DNA of 10,626 nt from DAONBD01 sp964525485 (lineage in GTDB: Bacteria > Patescibacteriota > Gracilibacteria > UBA1369 > LOWO2-01-FULL-3): NCBI GenBank assembly GCA_964525485.1, contig CAZGHH010000031.1:1-10626 (forward strand), written 5' to 3'. Under the pieces are notes generated by a model. That model was not told the DNA's origin, ran no database searches, and worked only from the letters and a program-made list of their open reading frames with translations. Of this stretch, positions 1-7,040 are shown piece by piece. Both the position numbers and the translations under genes were made by a program. Position 1 is the first letter of the stretch; each line of letters begins with the position of its first letter.

Positions 1-1641
1 GATAAGATAAAGGGAAATATCGACAAGAGATTGAAGGAGTATTTGGGTGGAGTGAAATGGCTGGGACAAGATGCCGCTTCCGCTCTGAAATATGAAGATG
101 GAAAATGGTCTCTGCCTGTGAAAACAGAAAAACAACATTTGATCGATTCTACTGAAGGTGTCGCTCATCTTGATTTTACCCCTAATGGAGATATCAAAAT
201 AAAATTTGAAGGCAAAGATGTTACTATTTTGACTTCGGCTGATTTGCCTTTGATGGACCAATCGTTGGTCATTGATATGTTCAGAAAATCAGGCGGTATT
301 TCGAAGAGTAACTTCGAAGCTTTGAGCGTTGTCAGCGACCAAATCACGATCGCAAATAACGATCCTGCTTCAGGAACTTTTGACATCGTGGTGTTCGGGG
401 AAGTTATGCATGTAACTTCTTCTACCGGCAAATATATAATTTCAGACACCGAGCAGAAAAAAATCATATCAAACAGATCATTCCAGGAGAAATATGCCGA
501 TGCAAGAATGCAAGATCCTGTATATAAAGGTTATATTGATACGATTCGTTCTATCATAGACCAAGTAAATACGTCTTCATTGACCGTTCAAGCAAAAGAA
601 GGCGTTCGTTCAACGGCTGTAAATTTCTGGGAATTTTTAACAACTGATGCGCCTATCGGTACTGTTTTTAACGGGAAAATCCCTGATAATTACGTGGATA
701 TGACTTTGAATTCGCAGGTTCTATTTTTGAAGAATTTGATGGTTGCCGAAATGTCTGGTTTAACAAAATTATCAGAGCTATCCAAAGTTGAAAGTAATAT
801 AACAAATCGGTTTAGCAGAGTACGTGCATTCGAATCAAACCTAAGATCAATTTTGACTAAAAAGTCTGTAAGTCCTTCAGAATTCAAGACTAAGATTTTG
901 AATGAATTAAGAACCCTATCATTTAATTCTCCTGCTTATGCAGATGCTGCAATTGGTTTTGAAAATGATGTCATTAAAAGAATTAGAATTTCTGATGTAA
1001 GCGATGCAAGTCTGAGCAAAGCATCTAGATTGTGGGATGTTTATTACTACTATACTGCAAAATTAGACACTTCAGACCTTGATAGATCAATAAGCAATAA
1101 CCCTTATAAAAAACAACCCTCTTCACAATTGAAGGCTAAGGCTTATTTAGTTTATGTTAAACAATCCATGCTCCTAAAAATGAATGAATTTTTAAATAGT
1201 TCAATTCCAGCGAATCCTTCTTCTTGGGGCATAGAAACTTTTGATAAATGGGAAGGACATAATGTACAACATACTGCTGAAAAATTACGTCCTTTGACTG
1301 AAAACGCGATAGAAAATGAAATAAAAATTGCTTGTAAAAAAATAGTCTCTTCGTATAGAGGCGACGACTATGAAGCCTTAATACTTACGCTATATGAAAC
1401 CTATGATGTCCCTAATACACAGGGCGGAGTATCATGGTTTTCCAGACAAGCTTCCACAGTCCCTACTTCAAATACTACAAGAGAATCTCAAGCAGTTTTT
1501 ATCGCCTCTATTGCCGATACTTTTATGGCTGATTGCAAAAGATACAGAGAAGCCGCAGTAAAAGATAAATTGCAAGCAAAAACTGGAGCAAAAGGTGTTA
1601 TCCAAAGATGGTTGTATAAAACAATGGGAATTGAATCTTAA
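1..1641 (+). CDS. Uncharacterised helical protein, 5' end missing
   Basis: The frame is open from the first base of the window to a tandem TAATAA stop, giving 546 visible residues. The true start is therefore upstream. A TTG at base 31 could be taken as a start, but the ten codons before it are also open and read as ordinary protein. The first 130 or so residues alternate short hydrophobic strands with turns, including FTPNGDIKIKFEG and FDIVVFGEVMHVTSSTGKY, and look beta-rich. The remainder is mostly helical and polar, with a YYYYTAKLD patch in the middle and a basic C-terminal tail ending in WLYKTMGIES. I see no catalytic motif, signal peptide or clear membrane segment in the visible part. 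It is followed after 9 bases by the coiled-coil gene and is probably in the same operon. I do not recognise the family and propose no function. Confidence 0.85.
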   Translation, partial: DKIKGNIDKRLKEYLGGVKWLGQDAASALKYEDGKWSLPVKTEKQHLIDSTEGVAHLDFTPNGDIKIKFEGKDVTILTSADLPLMDQSLVIDMFRKSGGISKSNFEALSVVSDQITIANNDPASGTFDIVVFGEVMHVTSSTGKYIISDTEQKKIISNRSFQEKYADARMQDPVYKGYIDTIRSIIDQVNTSSLTVQAKEGVRSTAVNFWEFLTTDAPIGTVFNGKIPDNYVDMTLNSQVLFLKNLMVAEMSGLTKLSELSKVESNITNRFSRVRAFESNLRSILTKKSVSPSEFKTKILNELRTLSFNSPAYADAAIGFENDVIKRIRISDVSDASLSKASRLWDVYYYYTAKLDTSDLDRSISNNPYKKQPSSQLKAKAYLVYVKQSMLLKMNEFLNSSIPANPSSWGIETFDKWEGHNVQHTAEKLRPLTENAIENEIKIACKKIVSSYRGDDYEALILTLYETYDVPNTQGGVSWFSRQASTVPTSNTTRESQAVFIASIADTFMADCKRYREAAVKDKLQAKTGAKGVIQRWLYKTMGIES

Positions 1642-1650
1642 TAATTACAT

Positions 1651-2715
1651 ATGACAATTTTAAATTCTAAAAATATAGGTTTAGCCGGTGGTGACAATTT
1701 ATTTATGCCGTTGAGGAATATTTACCAAGAAGCACAAAAATCTCATGGTATTATCGAATCCACATTTATAATTGGAGAAACCCTCTCTAGAACTCTTGAA
1801 ATCACAGCTAATACGATGAGCAAAGTTGTTGATAATGCTGGGAAATTAGTTGAAGGGGTTTTTTATGGTGCCGATAAATTTTATGATTTAATCGCTGATT
1901 TAACTATAAAAGATCCAATCCCTCATCCTGATGTTAAAGTTCCTGCAGGAATTAATCCAAATAACCCTGGTGGCACTGGTCGCGAAATAAAAATAGCTAT
2001 ATCTTATGTAAAAAAATGGAGAGATAAATATCAAGAAAAATTGGATCCTTTGCAAGAAGTTTTTAATGAACTAAGCAAAGTACGCGAATATGTATTGTCA
2101 ACTAATGAAGACCGACACAATGAAATTAATTATTACACCGAAGAACTTTCAAAAAGTAAAAAGGTTATGGATTCAACTATTGCTTCAAACCAAAGGATTA
2201 ATCTTCGAAGAAATATTTTGAAGGATCAGGTGTCTCAAGCTGAAAGTCGTTTAGCGGACCTGTTATTGTGGAGAGAAGAATTGCTTAGAGATGGTGCGGA
2301 TACAAAGGAAATTGATGGTGATATTCAAGTGACTATTGCTAATGGGAAAAATGCTCTGAAAGCTTTGCAAGATTTAACAAATAGTGACGAATATAAAGAA
2401 ATTCAAACTGCTCGACTTAATGTTATAAAAATGGAAAGAAAATTAACAGAATTACGTAATGTCACTATTTCGTTTGATATGCCTTTGATGCAGGATTTTT
2501 TTGAAGCAATGATAGATAATAATTTTATGACAGAGGATGAAAAGAAAGCTTTTGATGGCATAGAAATGCCAATTGATTTATTTCTTTCAAAATTTATAAA
2601 CCCAAATTTTGAAAAACTTGAAAAAAGAAAAGAGAATGCCGAGAGACAGGTAAAGGCTTGTGATACAAAGATAAGCCAACTTCGTGACAAAACCAGAAAT
2701 CGCCCAACAAAATAA
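1651..2715 (+). CDS. Uncharacterised coiled-coil protein (354 aa)
   Basis: It starts at an ATG 9 bases after the previous stop and ends in a tandem TAATAA. The 20 bases upstream hold no Shine-Dalgarno sequence, yet this is the only sensible start. Residues 1-85 are helical and fairly hydrophobic, with amphipathic stretches but no clean transmembrane segment or signal peptide. A Pro/Gly-rich linker with PIPHPDVKVPAGINPNNPGG follows at about 91-110. From about 111 to 270 the protein is a charged, heptad-like helix rich in E, K, L and Q (for example VSQAESRLADLLLWREELL). A second charged helix runs from about 318 to 347 (EKLEKRKENAERQVKACD). The N-terminus MTILNSKNI resembles MAPLNSENI in the next gene. 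A structural or adaptor role in a complex with its neighbours is plausible but only inferred; I do not recognise the family. Confidence 0.9.
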   Translation: MTILNSKNIGLAGGDNLFMPLRNIYQEAQKSHGIIESTFIIGETLSRTLEITANTMSKVVDNAGKLVEGVFYGADKFYDLIADLTIKDPIPHPDVKVPAGINPNNPGGTGREIKIAISYVKKWRDKYQEKLDPLQEVFNELSKVREYVLSTNEDRHNEINYYTEELSKSKKVMDSTIASNQRINLRRNILKDQVSQAESRLADLLLWREELLRDGADTKEIDGDIQVTIANGKNALKALQDLTNSDEYKEIQTARLNVIKMERKLTELRNVTISFDMPLMQDFFEAMIDNNFMTEDEKKAFDGIEMPIDLFLSKFINPNFEKLEKRKENAERQVKACDTKISQLRDKTRNRPTK

Positions 2716-2744
2716 TAATCATAAATTAAATAACAATAAAAATT

Positions 2745-4328
2745 ATGGCACCCCTAAATTCAGAAAATATTAAAACTTTCAAAGAGGATATCTCCACTCT
2801 CAGTCAAAAGGAGAGTTTTGATATCGCGGATTGCGACAACCTCTACGGGAGGCTTGAGTCTATAATATCTCAATTTGAAACAGCCGAGGTCGATCCTGTT
2901 CTCAATAATATTGATGTACAGACTCTTAAAAGGCTTTCAACGAGTTTGGAACGCATAAGGTCTAGAATGCTGGAAGTTGATCCTTTTTCTTATCCTGAGT
3001 ACACTGCTGAAATGCGTAATCTTTTAAATTTATTGACACAATGTCTTACTGTCGAGGCATCCATACCTGGGAAAAAGACTGTATCAGGAAAATTTGAAGC
3101 GAGATCTCAGAGAGCTTTGGCTCATGATCCTGAAGTAATTGTTATACCTGAGGATGCATCTCCTGAGGAATTTCTTGAAATTTTAAAAGCTCGAATGGAA
3201 CCCATGATGGAGGAGGCAAAGCCTGCATTTAATGAGTATATTTTATTCGTAGAATATCTTAATGGCATAAAGGATCTTTATAATCGCAGACTGAAAAACA
3301 CGCCAAGTTTGGATTTTATAGATTTTTTAAAAACTCACTATGATTTTGAACCATTTACAAAACAGATATCAATTTCGAGTATTGACAGTCTTTCACAGAC
3401 TCCTCAGTCTGAAGAAGTATTTAATAAATTATTAACAGGCATTCCTTTAGATAAGGCCTTATTAGATGTAAATCCTGTCCTAGTAAAATTATTAAAACAA
3501 TCCAGGGAAACTCTTGGTAATCTAAAAGGAGGTGAAGTTTCCACTGAACAACAGCTCGCTCTTTTGCAACATTTATATGATTGCGGATCCTATGAACGTG
3601 CCAGAGCAATCTGCTATGATATTTTAAAAGATCAAATTTCGGCAATGAGTGATATTGGTATTCCACTCGATACGAGTATAGATCTAACTAGTGGTTATCC
3701 TGGAAGCACATATGGATCTGGAAAAACACGCATTAACCAACACTTTTTTGGGAAGGCTCAATTTCAGATACGAAAACAATTTCCTATTGAAAGCCTTAAA
3801 AAAGACATACTAGACGCGGCGAAGAAAGAAAATGATGGGTTAAAAGAAGACGGCACTCCTTATACCGAATATGATGCTGAACGTGAGGCTAATCAGATCT
3901 TTTATTTTATGAGTTATAATAAGCATAATGAACTTAGAGGAAAATATGCTGTAGATGCTTTGTCTGAAAAATGGGATTCTCGTGTTCCGTCCGTACCTAC
4001 CGAGAAAAAACCTATTTGGGATTTCTTGAAAAACAAGCTCGGAAGCTCAAAACCTGAGGACAAGCATTTAATGACAAACTTGGGATTGGAAATAGTAATT
4101 ACAGCAGCTTCAATGTATGGTGCTGGACTTGCTGTAAAGGGGCTACGATGGTTAACAAAAATAACAAAACTGGCTTCAGCTGTTGAGAAAGCAGGTCCTG
4201 TAGTTAGACCGCTTCTAAATGTAGCTGGACATGTTGGTAGTAGACTTGTCGAAGCTGCCGCTTTTGAAACTGCTTATGCAGGTTTCCATGGAAGATTTTT
4301 CTTGACACAAGAAGGTGCGTGGAAAGAC
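2745..4328 (+). CDS. Giant membrane/coiled-coil protein, N-terminal part (broken by gap)
   Basis: It starts at an ATG 29 bases after the previous gene, behind an A/T-only leader with no Shine-Dalgarno sequence. Its 528 codons run into the 100-N gap at 4329. The first 440 residues are soluble, mostly helical and acidic-to-neutral. A tetratricopeptide-like stretch (LLQHLYDCGSYERARAICYD, about 268-291) suggests a helical-repeat fold, but I see only one such unit. The segment at about 446-467, LGLEIVITAASMYGAGLAVKG, is hydrophobic enough to enter a membrane and is followed by basic and amphipathic helix. No signal peptide is present. If a true protein end were shown inside the gap, this would be a separate gene. 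I think it more likely continues into 4429-6145, because that stretch is open from its first base. No known family recognised. Confidence 0.85.
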
Positions 4329-4428
4329 NNNNNNNNNNNNNNNNNNNNNNNNNNNNNNNNNNNNNNNNNNNNNNNNNNNNNNNNNNNNNNNNNNNNNNNN
4401 NNNNNNNNNNNNNNNNNNNNNNNNNNNN
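4329..4428. other. Assembly gap, 100 N
   Basis: A run of exactly 100 N, the usual placeholder for a scaffold join of unknown length. Coding sequence runs into it from the left in one frame and out of it on the right in another. The frame change across it therefore has no biological meaning. For one continuous gene the true gap must be a multiple of three. Confidence 0.97.
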
Positions 4429-6145
4429 CCTGGAACCGTTAAAGCTGCCGTAGCAAAAACACCACCTGCTGGACAATCAGGCATGCCACCTGTAAAAGAA
4501 ACAAAAAGACAGCGTAGATTAGCCAGGGAAAAAGCTGGAACTACTGAGACTCGCGAATTACGCAGAGCACAAGCCGAACAGCAAAAAACTGCAAAAGACA
4601 GGGCGGGAAGGTTTGAAAGAGCAAAACAATCAACAAATTTAGGTGAATTTATCGACGCTGTACTTGGCCCAAAAGCCGAAGCTTTTAAAAATATGCTTAC
4701 AAAGTCTGGAGTGAACACTCAATGGCTTGAAGCTGCTCTTATGAATGTCAAAGGCCACCCTCAAAGATGCAAGGCTATTGAAAAAATCTTTGATATTATT
4801 TCTGCGGAAACTGCTAATGGGAAAAAGCCTGATCCAAAAGACGTATTAAACAGATTAAAAGAGGCAAAAGATCCTGCAACAGCCACCGCTCTTGAAATGT
4901 TGTTCAAACAATTCGGAAACAAATTGAGATTTGAGCCTGCTGAAGTTGAAAGTTTATTTGGCAATGACAACACCGCCTTTATAGCCGGAGACATCATGAT
5001 GAGAGGTATGGACACTCCTGCATTTGCTACAAGAATGTCTAATTACTTACATAGCAGGGCTTCTGTAATAGAAAATAAACTTGCTTCTTTGTTTGAGAAG
5101 TCAATCAAAGGGGAAACCATGACTGAAACTGATCTAAACGCTGCCGCGAATTATCTCCGCACAAATTCACTTGCTCGTATGTTTAGAGTCTTTTTTTCAA
5201 AAATGAATACTTCAGAGGTAAAAAATCATGGTTGGGTTCGACTATTCGCTATCTTAAGTGCGTTACAATTAGGATGTTCAGGTGTAGAAATTGATGTAAA
5301 AATTGCGGTAGCTAGTCTTGTCACTTTTGTCGCTGTATTCCATTATGCAAAATCTGTTTTTTCTACCGGTGGCAAATTTAGAAGAGCAAATCCACGTGAT
5401 GCTCTGTCGAAAGAGAATACTATTTTCGACGCATATGATAGTAGAACCAAGCTTGAGACGGATCCTAAATTGGGAACTGGTCCTTCTGCTGATTTAGTTG
5501 ATGCGGGAATTGGTAGAATCTCCACGCATGACGCCGACTTAGGAGCTAGAGCTACGGCCACTAGAAATAAATTAAAAGATGTTGTTGGAGATATTGGTGG
5601 TATTGATGCTCCCCGATGGCCAGATTGGCTATCAGGTCTACTTGGTTGGGGGGATTCTATGCGTGGAAACGGAACCAGAAAATCTACAGATCCACTTGTT
5701 GATAGAATGGTTATGATAGATGTAAAACCCGAAGCTAGAAAAGAATGGCAGCCAAGAATTGATAATTTAGTGGGGATAGAGGGGAAATATACCAAAATCA
5801 AACAGCTTGCAAAAGATTTTTATGATGCTGTGAAAAAATATCAACCACCAACTGGACTAGCTGCCCTTGAAGCTACCCTGGCTACTTTAAAGACAAGATT
5901 GGCAACTGAGAAAGCCGCCAATGCAAGAAATTCGGACGGTATACTGCAAAATTTAAGGGATAAGGCTGCTGTTTTGAGACCAAAAATTGACTCACTAGAC
6001 GCTGCGACAAGAGGGATTGATCCTTCACAACGTGCGTCTAAAGATTCTAAACGTACACGTTTAGAAGGAGATTTGACTCTTGTAGAAGCCGAGATTGCTA
6101 CTGAAACAGCCTCTGCTAAGCCAAAACAAGCTAAATTAAAGGCTT
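4429..6145 (+). CDS. Giant membrane/coiled-coil protein, middle part (gap on both sides)
   Basis: It is open from the first base after the 100-N gap to the 10-N gap: 572 codons with neither start nor stop of its own. The first 70 residues are very basic and helical (TKRQRRLAREKAG, RELRRAQAEQQK). A helical soluble domain follows to about 265. Two hydrophobic segments lie at about 271-285 (LFAILSALQLGCSG) and 291-310 (KIAVASLVTFVAVFHYAKSVF), probably a membrane hairpin. The next 150 residues are soluble, with a Trp-rich patch, PRWPDWLSGLLGWGDS. From about 480 an Ala/Leu/Glu/Lys coiled coil begins and runs into the 10-N gap. An ATG at 4315 lies before the 100-N gap in another frame and is not a credible start. 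This is probably the middle of the gene that starts at 2745 and ends at 7016; two separate genes are possible. Function unknown. Confidence 0.82.
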
Positions 6146-6296
6146 NNNNNNNNNNGAAGAGAGAGATAGGATTGAAGATAAAATCGAAAAACTTGATAAA
6201 GAAATTCTTGCAATAGACAATTTACCTACTATGCAGGCAGAACTTGCGAGATTAAGAGGAGAGCTTACTTCTATAGAAGCAGACATTACCACTGAA
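6058..6296 (+). repeat. Coiled-coil protein repeat on both sides of the 10-N gap
   Basis: Two related 16-residue segments lie in the same protein: RLEGDLTLVEAEIATE (6058-6105) and RLRGELTSIEADITTE (6249-6296). Ten of 16 residues are identical and several others are conservative. The nominal spacing is 191 bases including the 10 N. The reading frame requires about 189 or 192, that is 63 or 64 residues; 63 would be nine heptads. The DNA has diverged, so this is an old repeat. Confidence 0.7.
6146..6155. other. Assembly gap, 10 N, wrong length for the reading frame
   Basis: A run of 10 N inside a coiled-coil coding region. The left side is read with codons starting at 6145 and the right side with codons starting at 6156. 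Restoring one frame needs a gap length two more than a multiple of three (8, 11 and so on), so 10 is an estimate. Coiled-coil sequence is continuous in character on both sides. Confidence 0.95.
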
Positions 6297-7016
6297 CTTG
6301 GAAGAACTAAGCATGATACTGCCTCTACCGAAAAAGAAATAAAGGATACAGAAGATAAAATTGCTGCTATGAAAGCGGCCGATACCACTCTCACAGAGAT
6401 ACAAGACAAAATAGATAAAGCCCACTCTGAGTACAAAGAAGCTCTTGGTAAAGTTAATCCATCTTTGGAGTCGGATCCAAAACGTGCCGCTATAGTATTA
6501 GAACATCTTATGTATTGGCATAAAACTGGTTTATTTGGAGGAAACCATCCTGATCTTTTTAGAGGTAAGCCAATAGCTAGTTCTGGTAGCATAAAAGACA
6601 TTTCTGGTAGCATAAAAGACATTTTGGATAGCAAATATAAAATGATTGCAATTGGCATTCTTGTTGGTGCCGGACTATTAACCGCAAGTGGAGCCGGACT
6701 TTATTTTTATTCAAAAAGTAATGGACGTCAGGTTGAAATAGCTAAAAATCCAGAGACTTATGATGGCGAGTTAGAGAGTATTTATGGTTATTTTTTTGAT
6801 AGAGACATTCCCGGAGAAGGCACTCGCGAAGAAAAAGCAGATGCTATGATGAAAAGAACTTTCCAGAGCATTGGTGAATTCACTACTTTTGCACGCTCAC
6901 GTCAAGGACAAAAGTACTCTATGTGTCAAACTTTTGAAGGTTTAGATGCTAACGAACGTAATGACTTCTTTACAAATTTACAATCAGCGGCCAGAAGGCT
7001 TGGATATTTGGAATAA
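6156..7016 (+). CDS. Giant membrane/coiled-coil protein, C-terminal part
   Basis: It is open from the first base after the 10-N gap to a TAA, giving 286 residues. An ATG at 6231 could be called as a start. However, the 25 codons before it read EERDRIEDKIEKLDKEI and so on, a strong coiled coil matching the sequence left of the gap, so the gene clearly continues from upstream. Coiled coil fills about residues 1-105. A short soluble stretch with HLMYWHKTGLFGGNHPD follows, then a doubled heptapeptide SGSIKDI from a 21-bp tandem repeat. Next is a clear transmembrane helix at about 163-188 (MIAIGILVGAGLLTASGAGL), and finally a soluble tail of some 95 residues ending in ARRLGYLE. The tail holds one Cys and no recognised motif. 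It is probably the C-terminus of the protein that begins at 2745, anchored in the membrane near its end. Confidence 0.87.
   Translation, partial: EERDRIEDKIEKLDKEILAIDNLPTMQAELARLRGELTSIEADITTELGRTKHDTASTEKEIKDTEDKIAAMKAADTTLTEIQDKIDKAHSEYKEALGKVNPSLESDPKRAAIVLEHLMYWHKTGLFGGNHPDLFRGKPIASSGSIKDISGSIKDILDSKYKMIAIGILVGAGLLTASGAGLYFYSKSNGRQVEIAKNPETYDGELESIYGYFFDRDIPGEGTREEKADAMMKRTFQSIGEFTTFARSRQGQKYSMCQTFEGLDANERNDFFTNLQSAARRLGYLE
6581..6622 (+). repeat. Perfect 21-bp tandem repeat, two copies
   Basis: A 21-base unit containing ctggtagcataaaagac occurs twice back to back, encoding SGSIKDI twice just before the last transmembrane helix of the giant protein. A degenerate third copy may follow (LDSKYKM). 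Being a multiple of three, copy-number change would keep the frame. Confidence 0.9.
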
Positions 7017-7040
7017 ATTTTAAAAATTTAACATCACTAT

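Noticed and set aside
31..33. TTG as the start of the first gene
   Set aside because: The frame is open to base 1 and an ATG/GTG start may lie upstream of the window. A GGAG-like stretch nearby lies after the TTG, not before it.
3702..3728. Walker A-like GSTYGSGKT in the N-terminal part of the giant protein (residues about 320-328)
   Set aside because: The spacing is off by one for GxxxxGK[S/T], with Ser where the first Gly should be. It is not preceded by a hydrophobic strand, and I see no Walker B or other ATPase motif.
4215..4718. Minus-strand open frames crossing the 100-N gap, and other long minus-strand frames (for example 5343-5801 and 6131-6658)
   Set aside because: They overlap well-supported plus-strand coding sequence, depend partly on N translated as X, and have compositions typical of antisense shadows (Ser/Leu/Phe-rich).
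2745..7016. Phage tape-measure protein as an identity for the giant protein
   Set aside because: Length, coiled coil and hydrophobic segments fit loosely, but there are no recognisable tail, capsid, portal, terminase or lysis genes beside it.
7013..7031. Near-palindromic aaattttaaaaattt between the giant gene and the next gene
   Set aside because: It is A/T-only and imperfect, as expected by chance in an AT-rich spacer; there is no basis to call an operator or terminator.
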